This document shows, one piece after another, positions 50,926-60,758 of a stretch of 64,000 nucleotides of DNA. The notes under the pieces are model-generated. The model made no database searches. It was not told the DNA's origin and worked only from the letters and a program-made list of their open reading frames with translations. Source of the stretch: Psychrobacillus insolitus (lineage in GTDB: Bacteria > Bacillota > Bacilli > Bacillales_A > Planococcaceae); NCBI RefSeq assembly GCF_003254155.1, contig NZ_QKZI01000001.1:620001-684000 (forward strand), written 5' to 3'. Within the stretch, counting starts at the first letter, position 1, and every line of letters begins with the position of its first letter. Made by a program: the position numbers and the translations under genes.

Positions 50926-51083
50926 ATTAATCGCCTCTTACCTTTATTATTACTTCATATTTTACATTTAAAACATAAAAAGTCTAATTATCTGCTTTGT
51001 TTTCCAAAATCAAATGAATGTCCTTCAATATATAGTTAAGCTATAATAAAGGTATATAGTTTTCGAGAGAGGAGTCGAGTTAC

Positions 51084-51365
51084 TTGAAAAAAAGAGCGCA
51101 CATTCAAATGCATGGAGATATTCATGGCGTCGACTTCCGTTTTCCCGTCAAACAGAAAGCACAATAACTAAGTTTAAAAGGTGTCTGCAAGGTTATCGAG
51201 AATAATGGGGTTTTTATAGATATTGAAGGAAATGAAAATAGCTTGGATGAATTTCTAATCTATATTCAAAAAGGAGTCTCTCCATTTACGTTAAATAATG
51301 CTTTCGAAATTGAAATTTTTGAAGAGTGGAAAGGATACACTTTCATGGAATCCGATGTTGTATAA
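51084..51365 (+). pseudogene. Acylphosphatase with internal stop
   Basis: From TTG at 51084 with GGAG upstream, the frame reads an acylphosphatase-like protein: GDIHGVDFRFPVKQKAQ, then a TAA at codon 28 (51165-51167). It continues in the same frame as LKGVCKVIENNGVFIDIEGN and LDEFLIYIQKG to TAA at 51363-51365. The key Arg in the FRF position is kept, but the second active-site residue (normally VRN) reads CKV. The point stop and the altered residue show decay. The full frame would be 93 residues, the family's usual length. Confidence 0.75.
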
Positions 51366-51445
51366 CTTATACTCTGTTCTAAAGTGAAACCTTCTTCCCT
51401 TTTATTCGTATAATGTAATGTAGCAGCATAAGGAGGTAACTAATA

Positions 51446-52123
51446 ATGAGTGGTATAATTCAAACATTCATTCGACACATTATCAATATTCCAGTAATGA
51501 TTACATCTTGGTCTATCCTCTATTTTATGGTAAATACAGGATTTTGGATAAGTTCAGGCTTAGCAATAGGGATATATATTATATCCAATTTTACTATCAA
51601 AAAAATACAACACCGACGTATCATGAAAAAACATCAGTTAACTCCATCTGAATACTTTCATATTCGAAAACAACTAAAGGAAGCTAATACCAAAATATCC
51701 ATTCTAAACAAGCACTATACAAAAGTTAGGTCCTTCAATTCATTTAAACAACTTTTTGAGATGAATAGACTTGCTAAAAGAATCGTTTCGTTAGTGAAAT
51801 CGAATCCACGTAAGTTTTATCAAGCAGAGAAATTTTTCTATGCGCATTTAGACTCTGCAGTTGAACTGACATCCAAATATACATTACTAGTATCACAACC
51901 AGTTAAAAGTACTGACATCAAGATCGCCCTGCAAGATACACGAGAAACTTTACAATCTATTAATTCTATTATGGAACAAGATTTAGAAGGGTTACTAGCA
52001 TCAGACATTGAACAACTTAAAATGGAGCTAGACTTTGTAAAACTATCTACACATAAGAAAGAACAACCTTTATATCTAAAAGGAGAATCCGAAGATGAGC
52101 GAAAAGTTATCGAATACAAATGA
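51446..52123 (+). CDS. xpaC: XpaC family protein
   Basis: A 225-residue protein with two N-terminal membrane helices (NIPVMITSWSILYFMVNTGF and GLAIGIYIISNFTIKKIQ) and a helical cytoplasmic part. It matches the XpaC family, linked in Bacillus subtilis to hydrolysis of the chromogenic phosphate X-phos; the true function is unclear. Its end overlaps the next gene, which starts at 52095, as in the xpaC-yaaN pair of Bacillus. AGGAGG precedes the ATG. Confidence 0.85.
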   Translation: MSGIIQTFIRHIINIPVMITSWSILYFMVNTGFWISSGLAIGIYIISNFTIKKIQHRRIMKKHQLTPSEYFHIRKQLKEANTKISILNKHYTKVRSFNSFKQLFEMNRLAKRIVSLVKSNPRKFYQAEKFFYAHLDSAVELTSKYTLLVSQPVKSTDIKIALQDTRETLQSINSIMEQDLEGLLASDIEQLKMELDFVKLSTHKKEQPLYLKGESEDERKVIEYK

Positions 52124-53285
52124 TGATTTACTAATGGATGAATTATTAGCCAATCCATTTGATCTTAATAAGGTTGCAACTAATACTATCGCTCCTACAA
52201 CTAGCGAACCTTTACCAACTAAGCTGATTGATCGCTTGTCCGAATCAGAACAACAAAAAGCACACCAATTGGCTGACCAAATTCCTGTTGGAAATTACGA
52301 AGCCATTTTAACATATGGAGCTAATGCACAGACAGAACTTTCCCGATTCTCACATCAAATGTTAGACCATGTGCAGAAAAAAGATATTGGTCCTGTTGGG
52401 GATATTTTAGGTGACTTGATGAAAAAGCTTTCCGAAATTAATCCGGAAGAGCTATCCATGGAGAAAAAAACTGGTATTAAAAAACTCTTTAGTCGAGTGA
52501 ACCGTTCCGTTCAAGAACTGATGACGAAATACCAAAAATTAAGTACACAAGTGGATCGAATCGGGATTCAATTAGAACATTCTAAACGAGGCCTAGTAGA
52601 AGATGTCCAAATGTTAGATAAATTATATGATCAAAACAAAGCATATTTTCAAGCACTTAACATTTATATTGCAGCTGCGGAAGTAAAAAAAGATGAAATA
52701 ATCAGTGGAACAATTCCTGAACTTCGTCGCAAAGCAGAAGCCTCAAATGACCAAATGGCATACCAAGAAGTAAATGATATGGCTCAGTTTGTCGACCGTC
52801 TAGAAAAACGTATGTATGATTTACAGCTATCCCGACAAATTACGATTCAAAGTGCTCCGCAAATTAGAATGATTCAACAAACAAACCAAACACTAGCAGA
52901 GAAAATACAATCGTCTATTATGACTTCCATTCCACTATGGAAAAACCAAATAGCAATTGCACTTACACTTAATCGTCAGCAAAAAGCAGTGGAAGCACAA
53001 AAACAAGTGACAAGAACCACCAATGATTTATTGCTAAAAAACTCTGAAATGTTAAAAGTTAATAGCATTGAAACAGCAAAAGAAAATGAACGTGGTATCG
53101 TAGAAATAGATACACTTAAGAAAACACAAGAAAATCTCCTACAAACAATTGAAGAAACCATGCGTATTCAAGCAGATGGACGAGTTAAACGAAAAGCTGC
53201 CGAAATTGAAATTGGTCGTATGGAAGAAGAACTTAAACAAAGACTACTCCTTATTGCTGATCAATCACAAAACCGCCCTTCTTAA
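52095..53285 (+). CDS. TelA/YaaN family toxic-anion-resistance protein
   Basis: A 396-residue, largely helical, soluble protein with the TelA pattern: FSHQMLDHVQKKDIGPVGDI, DLMKKLSEINPEELS, LDKLYDQNKAYFQALNIYIA and VDRLEKRMYDLQLSRQI. TelA-type proteins are linked to tellurite and bacteriocin tolerance, but in Bacillus their role (YaaN) is undefined. It overlaps xpaC by 29 bases and ends at a terminator. Confidence 0.9.
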   Translation: MSEKLSNTNDDLLMDELLANPFDLNKVATNTIAPTTSEPLPTKLIDRLSESEQQKAHQLADQIPVGNYEAILTYGANAQTELSRFSHQMLDHVQKKDIGPVGDILGDLMKKLSEINPEELSMEKKTGIKKLFSRVNRSVQELMTKYQKLSTQVDRIGIQLEHSKRGLVEDVQMLDKLYDQNKAYFQALNIYIAAAEVKKDEIISGTIPELRRKAEASNDQMAYQEVNDMAQFVDRLEKRMYDLQLSRQITIQSAPQIRMIQQTNQTLAEKIQSSIMTSIPLWKNQIAIALTLNRQQKAVEAQKQVTRTTNDLLLKNSEMLKVNSIETAKENERGIVEIDTLKKTQENLLQTIEETMRIQADGRVKRKAAEIEIGRMEEELKQRLLLIADQSQNRPS

Positions 53286-53300
53286 TCGAAGAGCGGTTTT
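53268..53300. terminator. Bidirectional terminator after telA
   Basis: AAAACCGC...GCGGTTTT hairpin; it overlaps the telA stop and lies beside the convergent VWA gene's end. Confidence 0.75.
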
Positions 53301-53301
53301 C

Positions 53302-55185
53302 TTAAGTACTTTTCACGACATATTGTAATATTTTTTTCAACATGCGCAATGTCTCATCTGAAAATTTTTCTAACGAAGAAGCAGTTGCTGTCCTTTTTCC
53401 AAATATTAAATGAAAAAGCTTTAATTGTTCTTCGCTGGCCTCAGTGTCATTTAAGAATAAGTGTAACACGGAAATCTTTTTTTGCTCGAGCTCTACTACT
53501 GCTTCAGCAGTATCCATTATTCCATTTTGAGCATATCCAAACGCAGAAGGTTCTCCGTCTGAAAACATTAATATAAATTTATGTGCTTCCGGCCTGTTAA
53601 CTAACCGTTTCCCCATCCATCTTAATGAAAATCCATCGCGGTTATCTTCATGTGATTCAATTGATAAAATCTCTTGACCATTATCACTTGGCCCATCTTC
53701 TAATTTATGAATCCATTCGAATGTATTCGGTTGTGTTTCTTCGGACGCTTCGAAAGCATCTTCATAATGTAGAGCAATTTCATGTGCAATTTTTAACTCT
53801 CTTAACACATCGTGAAATAACAAAACTGCTTTCCTTGTTTCCACTAATTTATCTTGCATGGAAGCAGATCCATCTACTAAAAGCCCAAATACGGCATTTA
53901 GTTGCTGACTTGGTGCATTTTTTTTATAAAAAGGCTTTGGCCTTTCATCAGTCCAAAGAACTGTTTGCTTAGAGGATAATCTCCCCTTCGTTAAATTGAT
54001 TCGTTTATCAACCTTTTTTTGTTCCATTCTTTTTTTCATTTCTTGAACAAAGGATTTAACAAAGGGTGCTTGTTCTTGTCTATATCGTTGAAGCAATTGC
54101 TTGCTTTGACTATTAGCTAATACTTCCATACGTTTTTCTTCGTAAACAACATTTACATGTTCCTTACCAAATTCTTTTCCAGCTTTTTTCATAGAATCTG
54201 ATTTTTTGTTTGAAACTTCGGTCTGATTTATTTCTCTCGAATCTCCGGTAGATTGTCCCTGTCCAATTTCTGTAATCTCATGACCTTCTCTTCCTTCTTC
54301 AGCTGCCCCATCTAAATCCGCTTTGCCATCTCGACCATGTTCAAGCTCATATTGCAAATGAACTCCAGTTTCTTGCTTATTTTCTCTATGCCAACTTCGA
54401 AACACTTCTTCTATAGTATCTTTCTTCTCTTCTTCCCCAAGTTCACTTTCCTTCATCCCTTGATGATAATGAAAATCAGTGTTTGATATAGAGGAAGCCG
54501 ATAAAATAGCATAATATTGTAATTTCGTATCGTGCAATAGAATATCCTGCATTAAATCGTACAGTTGATACACAAGCTCTGTAACAGATTCTGTGCTCTT
54601 ACACTCATATACTTTCTGTATTAAAATGTCAGCCTTATCAAAATCCCTTGGTCCAGTAGTATGCATAGTCCCTTCATACATTCCAATAAAGACATAATTC
54701 AAAAATGCATCAGCGAGGAATCCTTTTTGACTATTTATACGTAGCTGCTGTTTGTGAAAAGCCAAATACGTTTGAACTCTCACTTTAAAAAGCTTAACAG
54801 TCCCAATTCTCTTTTTCTGAATCAGTTCCATTAACCGAAACTCTTCCATTAGTAAAACAAGCTGATCCAGTAGCTTAGAAAGTATCGGTGATCTTGTTGA
54901 TTGGAAATCTTCCCAAGCATGAATATCAAAATGCTTCCAAAAGCCTTCCATTAATAGGTATATATCAGAAAGCCTACCTGCATGCATAATATCTATTTCG
55001 CGATGTCTCCAAAAAACACTAATGGCAATCGTTTGTTCTACCGGTTGAAACTCCATTAGCTTTCGTTCATTAATTATTACATGGTTGTGTTTGGAAAGTG
55101 CCCTTGCAAGATTTTCATAATGCATTAATTGTCTTGCATCAATCGTTTCATTGTTAAATTGTATAAATCTATTAACAGAGGTCAT
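53302..55185 (-). CDS. VWA domain protein, NorD/YojO-like
   Basis: 627 residues. A helical N-terminal half is followed by a charged linker (about 270-330), then a von Willebrand A domain near 425-620 with the MIDAS motif DGSASM and a later Asp/Thr set (FSDGEPSAFGYAQ). Its partner is the MoxR ATPase upstream. MoxR/VWA pairs act as chaperone-like machines that load cofactors or remodel proteins; the Bacillus pair is YojN-YojO, next to odhBA, exactly as here. The client is unknown. Confidence 0.85.
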   Translation of the reverse strand: MTSVNRFIQFNNETIDARQLMHYENLARALSKHNHVIINERKLMEFQPVEQTIAISVFWRHREIDIMHAGRLSDIYLLMEGFWKHFDIHAWEDFQSTRSPILSKLLDQLVLLMEEFRLMELIQKKRIGTVKLFKVRVQTYLAFHKQQLRINSQKGFLADAFLNYVFIGMYEGTMHTTGPRDFDKADILIQKVYECKSTESVTELVYQLYDLMQDILLHDTKLQYYAILSASSISNTDFHYHQGMKESELGEEEKKDTIEEVFRSWHRENKQETGVHLQYELEHGRDGKADLDGAAEEGREGHEITEIGQGQSTGDSREINQTEVSNKKSDSMKKAGKEFGKEHVNVVYEEKRMEVLANSQSKQLLQRYRQEQAPFVKSFVQEMKKRMEQKKVDKRINLTKGRLSSKQTVLWTDERPKPFYKKNAPSQQLNAVFGLLVDGSASMQDKLVETRKAVLLFHDVLRELKIAHEIALHYEDAFEASEETQPNTFEWIHKLEDGPSDNGQEILSIESHEDNRDGFSLRWMGKRLVNRPEAHKFILMFSDGEPSAFGYAQNGIMDTAEAVVELEQKKISVLHLFLNDTEASEEQLKLFHLIFGKRTATASSLEKFSDETLRMLKKILQYVVKST

Positions 55186-55194
55186 CTATATCCC

Positions 55195-56058
55195 TCACTT
55201 TACCCAAGATGAAGCTAATTCCAATACTAATTTTTTCTCTTGTTCATCTTCTAGTTTTTCGGCAATCGCATATGTAATTGCTCGCATTGGTTCCATGTAC
55301 TGTGCAAGTTCTGTTGCATAAAGTAAACTTCGGATAGAAGCAGCTTCTTCAGAGAGCAACCCTTGCTTCACCTGATCCATTAGATCTTCTGCTAAGTTTA
55401 ACATGAGGAAATGTAATTCGCTCGGTGCATTTGGGAATAAATCACTCCATAAACTTTTTAGTAAATCGCCAGTAATATAAGGGATAGAAAAAGAAACAAA
55501 GCGGTTTTTTAATGCTTCATTCATCGGAGTCGTCCCAATATACCCTTCATTAATAGCAGAAATAACAGAAAAATCAGGGTGCGCATATATAACTTCACCA
55601 GTGAATGGATTTGTTAGCATTCTCCTATAATCGAGGACGCTATGTAAAATAGGTAAAGTCTCTGATTTCGCCATATTAATTTCATCTATATACAAAATAT
55701 GCCCTTTTTTCATTGCTTCAATAACGGGTCCCTCTACAAACTCAATAGAGTTAAGTCCATCTTTCAACACAATTGTCTTAAAGCCCAGTAATGCTTCTGC
55801 ATCTAGATCTACAGAGCAATTTATACTTTGAATAGGTTGCTTGAAAAAAGCTGAAATTGTTTCTGCTAGCTTTGTTTTCCCGGCACCAGTTGGACCTTTT
55901 AATAGCACAGGTTTTTTTAGTGAAACTGCAATTTGTACATCTTCCAATAAATACTCATTAGGAGACAGATAACCTCCAGCACCGATTAATCGCTGATCTT
56001 CGTCATTATGGATTCTATCCAATCGAATCTGTTGTTCTTTTCCAACTAAATCTATCAT
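55195..56058 (-). CDS. MoxR-type AAA+ ATPase, NorQ/YojN-like
   Basis: A 287-residue AAA+ ATPase. Walker A is GPTGAGKT with Lys61, Walker B is HILYIDEINMA, and sensor and arginine-finger positions fit MoxR (PDFSVISAINEG, ALKNRFVSFSI). It drives the VWA partner whose start lies nine bases downstream. AGGAG precedes the ATG. Probable cytoplasmic remodelling factor of unknown client. Confidence 0.88.
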   Translation of the reverse strand: MIDLVGKEQQIRLDRIHNDEDQRLIGAGGYLSPNEYLLEDVQIAVSLKKPVLLKGPTGAGKTKLAETISAFFKQPIQSINCSVDLDAEALLGFKTIVLKDGLNSIEFVEGPVIEAMKKGHILYIDEINMAKSETLPILHSVLDYRRMLTNPFTGEVIYAHPDFSVISAINEGYIGTTPMNEALKNRFVSFSIPYITGDLLKSLWSDLFPNAPSELHFLMLNLAEDLMDQVKQGLLSEEAASIRSLLYATELAQYMEPMRAITYAIAEKLEDEQEKKLVLELASSWVK

Positions 56059-56104
56059 ATTGTTTTCTCCTTAAAAGAAAAAGCCGATGAAATTCATCGA
56101 CTTT

Positions 56105-56302
56105 TTACTGAAAATATTCTTTGTAAAATCCGCCAACTTTACCTGTATTGTCAACGACAAATAGAAACTCTTCTGTTTCATTTTTTACTTCATATGATTT
56201 CCCAACTGTTAAAACATTGCTTACTAAGAACTTTTTAGCCTCTGTTTGTGTACATGTAACTGTTTTAAGTGTTGGTGTAGTTATCCAATTCGTATGTATC
56301 AT
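56105..56302 (-). CDS. Small conserved protein, DUF6501-like
   Basis: A 65-residue soluble protein: TPTLKTVTCTQTEAKKFLVS, then NETEEFLFVVDNTGKVGGFY. A compact beta-rich protein with one Cys, typical of a small Bacillales-conserved family that I would place in DUF6501. Function unknown. It lies between odhB and the MoxR gene and may be in the odh transcription unit, though a terminator follows odhB. Confidence 0.6.
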   Translation of the reverse strand: MIHTNWITTPTLKTVTCTQTEAKKFLVSNVLTVGKSYEVKNETEEFLFVVDNTGKVGGFYKEYFQ

Positions 56303-56365
56303 CTAAACACTTCCTTTTCTTATTAGTATACGGAAGTATTCAAAAATTTTCAATCAAGAAAAAAA

Positions 56366-56396
56366 ATACAGACACTCAATTTATGAGCGTCTGTAT
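56366..56396 (-). terminator. Terminator of the odhAB operon
   Basis: ATACAGAC(G)CTC...GAG(T)GTCTGTAT with a strong T run on the minus strand, about 12 bases after the odhB stop. Confidence 0.8.
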
Positions 56397-56408
56397 CTAT
56401 AAAGTGTA

Positions 56409-57635
56409 TTAAGATTCTAGTAATAAATCTTCAGGATTTTCAAGAAGCTCTTTCACTGTTTTTAAGAATCCAACAGAATCTTTCCCATCGATTACACGGT
56501 GGTCATAAGATAAAGCAACGTACATCATTGGACGAATTTCAACTTCGTTACCAACAGCGATTGGACGTTTTTGAATTGTATGCATTCCTAAGATCCCAAC
56601 TTGCGTACCGTTAAGAATTGGTGTAGAAAGCAATGAACCGAATACGCCACCATTTGTAATAGTAAATGATCCGCCTGACATATCAGAAAGTGCTAATTTG
56701 TTATCACGAGCTTTTTTAGCAAGTTCTCCAATATTCCCTTCGATTTCAGCAAAGTTTTTACGATCTGCATCACGAACGATTGGCACAACTAATCCACCAT
56801 CAGTTGAAACAGCAATACCGATATCGTAGAAATTGTTTTTCACAATTTCATTTCCATCAATTTGAGAATTTACGTATGGATATTTTTTAAGTGCAGAAAC
56901 TACTGCTTTCGTAAAGAATGACATGAATCCAAGACGAACATCATGATCATCGAAGAATTTATCTTTTTTACGAGAACGTAATGCCATCACGTTTGTCATA
57001 TCAATTTCGTTAAATGTTGTAAGCATTGCAGTACTTTGTCTAACTTCTAATAAACGAGCTGCAATTGTTTGACGACGGCGAGACATTTTCTCACGAGTTG
57101 TACGTCCATCATCTTCTTTTGCTGCTGCAGCAACTGGTGCTTGTGGTTTCACAGTTGGTGTCGGTGTTGAATTATGTGCTGAAACGTCTTGTACACGAAC
57201 GCGACCCATTGGATCAACTGGTGAAATTTCACTTAAGTTGATGCCTTTTTCACGAGCTAATTTACGAGCTGCCGGGCTTGCAATTGTACGATCTTGTTCA
57301 GTAGTAGCTTCTACTGCAACTGGTGCAGCAGCTTTAGGTGCTTCTGGCGCTTTTTCTACTGGCGTTGGTGTTGGTGTTGATGCTGGTGTTGATGCCGATG
57401 ACCCAGCTCCTACTATTGCAATTACTTCTCCTACTTGAACTGTGTCACCTTCAGCAAATAGTAATTCACTTACAACTCCAGCTTCTTCAGAAATAACTTC
57501 TACGTTTACTTTATCTGTTTCAAGTTCAACGATAAATTCACCTTTTTCAACTGTATCACCTGGTTGTTTTAACCATTGTGCGATTGTACCTTCTGTAATT
57601 GATTCTGCTAATTCTGGAACTATGATTTCTGCCAC
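56409..57635 (-). CDS. odhB: 2-oxoglutarate dehydrogenase E2, dihydrolipoamide succinyltransferase
   Basis: 408 residues. The lipoyl domain carries Lys42 (ETDKVNVEV). A Thr/Ala/Pro linker leads to the E1/E3-binding domain ([20 protein letters not shown]), a second linker and the catalytic domain with His379 and Asp383 (HRVIDG). It transfers the succinyl group to CoA in the TCA cycle. The start is GTG with GAGGAGG. It forms an operon with odhA; E3 is elsewhere. Confidence 0.97.
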   Translation of the reverse strand: MAEIIVPELAESITEGTIAQWLKQPGDTVEKGEFIVELETDKVNVEVISEEAGVVSELLFAEGDTVQVGEVIAIVGAGSSASTPASTPTPTPVEKAPEAPKAAAPVAVEATTEQDRTIASPAARKLAREKGINLSEISPVDPMGRVRVQDVSAHNSTPTPTVKPQAPVAAAAKEDDGRTTREKMSRRRQTIAARLLEVRQSTAMLTTFNEIDMTNVMALRSRKKDKFFDDHDVRLGFMSFFTKAVVSALKKYPYVNSQIDGNEIVKNNFYDIGIAVSTDGGLVVPIVRDADRKNFAEIEGNIGELAKKARDNKLALSDMSGGSFTITNGGVFGSLLSTPILNGTQVGILGMHTIQKRPIAVGNEVEIRPMMYVALSYDHRVIDGKDSVGFLKTVKELLENPEDLLLES

Positions 57636-57697
57636 TTAAATTTCCTCCTCTAATTTATCTCTACATCAATTTCGCTTAGCGTATTTGCTAAATGAAG

Positions 57698-60496
57698 TTA
57701 AATACTATTTAATGCTTCTTCAATAATACGTGTTTGTTCTACTTTATACGTATCCATATCACCTTCAGCTGGGCTTGAACGATGAATACGGCCTACATAA
57801 GTTACTTTTTTATCATTTGCTAAATCTAATAATCTTGGAAGTGCATAGTTCCAAGAACCCATATTTTCAGGTTCTTCTTGAGCCCATGTAAGTTGTTTTA
57901 CATTTGGATAACGCTCTAAAATTTCTTCTATTTTCTTAGCCGGGAATGGGTACAATTGTTCTACACGAATTATGTGTAAATGGTCAAAACTAGAACCATC
58001 TTTTACTTTATCCGCTAAGTCAATTGCTAATTTACCACTAGCAAATACGATTTTTTCAACTTTATCAACTTGTTTCCCTAAACCTGGTTGCTCGATTAAA
58101 GGTTCAAATTTCCCTGTTGTTAATTCTGCAACGCTCGCTCCAACTAATGGATGGCGTAGCAATGATTTTGGTGAAACAATTAATAACGGACGAATTGATT
58201 CATCTTTTAATTTTATAGCTTGTCTACGCAAAACATGGAAATAGTTTGCTGCACTTGATAGATTCGCAACTGTCCAGTTATTCTCAGCTGCAAGTTCTAA
58301 ATAACGCTCTAAACGGGCACTTGAATGCTCTGCTCCTTGACCTTCTGCAGCATGTGGTAACAACATAACAAGTCCTGATTTTAAGCCCCATTTAGCACGC
58401 GCTGAACTGATGAAGTTATCAAACATCACTTGCGCCATGTTCGCAAAATCGCCGTACTGAGCTTCCCAAATAGATAATGAATTATTATCTTCTAAATTGT
58501 ATCCGAATTCATATCCTAGAATTGCTGATTCGGTTAAAGGACTATTATGAACTACGAAAGATGAATTTGACTCACTAATATGATGAATTGGTGTCAGTTC
58601 ATCACCTGTTACTGCGTCATGTAAAACTAAATGTCTATGAGAGAAAGTTCCTCGTTGAGCATCTTGACCAGTTAAACGAATGGAATTACCATCTTGTAAA
58701 ATAGTTGCAAATGCAAGTGTTTCTGCATGTCCCCAATCCACTTTACCTTTTCCGTTAAACGGCTCTTCACGACGTTTCAAGATTTTTTCAAGCTTTTTAA
58801 ATGGTGTAAATTCATTTGGCCAAGTTAATAATTCTTCATTAATCTTCGCAAGCTTACTTTCTTCTACACCTGTTTGTACATCTGGCATACCATTTAATAC
58901 AGCGGCCGGAATAACAATTTCATGAACTGTTGATTGCGGAAGCTCTTTAACACGGTCATAAGCTTTTTGCATATCGTTAAATACTGATTCATCTAATGTT
59001 TCTATTTCATTCGATTCAATCATTTTTTCATCCACTAATTGTTGACCATAAATTTCACGAACCGTTGGATGTTTATGAACTGCATGGTACATTACTGGGT
59101 TTGTAACTAAAGGCTCATCCATTTCATTATGGCCATATCGACGGTATCCAAGAAGATCAATAACAATATCTTTCCCAAATCTTTGACGATATTCGTAAGC
59201 AAATTTAGCTACACCAATAACTGATTCTGGATCATCTGCATTTACATGAATAACTGGCACTTCATATCCTTTTGCTGGATCTGAAGAATAGTGAGTTGAA
59301 CGAGAGTCAAAATGTTCAGTTGTGAATCCAATCATATTGTTGGCAATAATATGGATAGAACCGCCAGTTTGGAAACCGCGAACACGACTATAGTTTAATA
59401 CCTCTGTTACTACACCTTGTCCAGGGAATGCGGCATCCCCATGTACTAAAATAGCAAAAGCTGCATTTTTATCTTGGACCGGATAACCTGCTACATTTGT
59501 TGTTTCTTGAGCAGCACGAGTTTGCCCCGTAACTACTGGGCTCACAACTTCTAAATGTGATGGATTATAAGCTAATTTTAACGTTAATCCTGATTGTGAG
59601 TGGAATGTAGCACCTTTATGGTATTTTGCATCACCATACCAGCCTTCTGATATTTCTAATGAGCCATCCTTTGGTAAAAATGATTCATTCGGTACATGCG
59701 CAAATTCAGCGAACATCATTTCATAAGGCTTTTGTAATACATGAGTTAATACATTTAAACGACCACGATGGGCCATCCCAATGTTCACTTGTTTTGTATT
59801 TGTTGTATCGGATTGACGTACTAATTCGTCCATTAATACAACCAATGAATCTAAACCTTCAATAGAGAAACGCTTTGCCCCAACAAATGTACGATGAATG
59901 AATTTTTCAAAACCTTCTATTTCTGTTAAACGTTTAAGTAATTGTTTTTTGTCTTCAGGAGACAGTTTATTTTGAATAGCGCTACTTTCAATTTTATCCT
60001 GTAACCATGCATGCTCTTCCGCATTAACTATATGTGCGATTTCATAAGCAATTTTGTTTGTATAAATAGATTTTAAATGTTCAATAGCTTCTAAACCGTT
60101 CGTAATATTACTTGCTGCTTTAGAAATTAGTAATGAAACTGGTACTTCTCTTAAATCTTGATCTGTTAATCCATACGTACTTGCATCAATTTTTGGATTC
60201 ACTTTTGGACCATCATTCAATGGATAGATATTAGCTGTTAAATGTCCATGAGTTCGAATAGCATCTGCTAACTTAATCGCATTTAAAACTTTACCGAAAT
60301 TGTTCGGTGCTAAATCTGAAGAAGAAGTTGAGCTATTTGTTGAAGTAGGTAATACTGGCGCACCATACTGCTTAAATAAGCTTGCTAATTCAGCATCCAC
60401 TTCTTCCGGAGATTGTAAGAATAAATCATACTGCTCCATTACATAACCAAGGTTCGGTCCAGAAAAAGCTGACCAAGGTGATTGATTGTTCGACAT
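57698..60496 (-). CDS. odhA: 2-oxoglutarate dehydrogenase E1
   Basis: 932 residues, the usual length. ThDP-binding and E1o motifs include MAHRGRLNVLTHVLQKPYEM, PAFPGQGVV-like GDAAFPGQGVVTEVLNYSRV, IANNMIGFTTEHFDSRSTHY and the second-half DFANMAQVMFDNFISSARA. It decarboxylates 2-oxoglutarate and passes succinyl to lipoyl-E2. GGAGG precedes the ATG. First gene of odhAB. Confidence 0.97.
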   Translation of the reverse strand: MSNNQSPWSAFSGPNLGYVMEQYDLFLQSPEEVDAELASLFKQYGAPVLPTSTNSSTSSSDLAPNNFGKVLNAIKLADAIRTHGHLTANIYPLNDGPKVNPKIDASTYGLTDQDLREVPVSLLISKAASNITNGLEAIEHLKSIYTNKIAYEIAHIVNAEEHAWLQDKIESSAIQNKLSPEDKKQLLKRLTEIEGFEKFIHRTFVGAKRFSIEGLDSLVVLMDELVRQSDTTNTKQVNIGMAHRGRLNVLTHVLQKPYEMMFAEFAHVPNESFLPKDGSLEISEGWYGDAKYHKGATFHSQSGLTLKLAYNPSHLEVVSPVVTGQTRAAQETTNVAGYPVQDKNAAFAILVHGDAAFPGQGVVTEVLNYSRVRGFQTGGSIHIIANNMIGFTTEHFDSRSTHYSSDPAKGYEVPVIHVNADDPESVIGVAKFAYEYRQRFGKDIVIDLLGYRRYGHNEMDEPLVTNPVMYHAVHKHPTVREIYGQQLVDEKMIESNEIETLDESVFNDMQKAYDRVKELPQSTVHEIVIPAAVLNGMPDVQTGVEESKLAKINEELLTWPNEFTPFKKLEKILKRREEPFNGKGKVDWGHAETLAFATILQDGNSIRLTGQDAQRGTFSHRHLVLHDAVTGDELTPIHHISESNSSFVVHNSPLTESAILGYEFGYNLEDNNSLSIWEAQYGDFANMAQVMFDNFISSARAKWGLKSGLVMLLPHAAEGQGAEHSSARLERYLELAAENNWTVANLSSAANYFHVLRRQAIKLKDESIRPLLIVSPKSLLRHPLVGASVAELTTGKFEPLIEQPGLGKQVDKVEKIVFASGKLAIDLADKVKDGSSFDHLHIIRVEQLYPFPAKKIEEILERYPNVKQLTWAQEEPENMGSWNYALPRLLDLANDKKVTYVGRIHRSSPAEGDMDTYKVEQTRIIEEALNSI

Positions 60497-60758
60497 TTAG
60501 AAAAACCTCCAACATATTTTGCCATCTAGGCATTGATAAATTCAGCATGAAAATAAAGTTAAAATATTTTTTATACACTTTTTCCCATTCATAATTTGTA
60601 CATATTTATAGTTTACCACTGTTTTGAAAGGACTGAAAGCTTCCTCGAAAAAGAACAATTTTTCCATATCTATCTTACTACTATGGGGGGAAAAAACAAT
60701 GCTTTTTAGTAATTTAAATGAGAATTTAAACTATTTTATTCAATTTCCACTGTTTTTT

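Noticed and set aside
51165-51167. Selenocysteine or stop read-through in the acylphosphatase frame
   Set aside because: The codon is TAA, not TGA, and no SECIS-like element or Sec position exists in the family.
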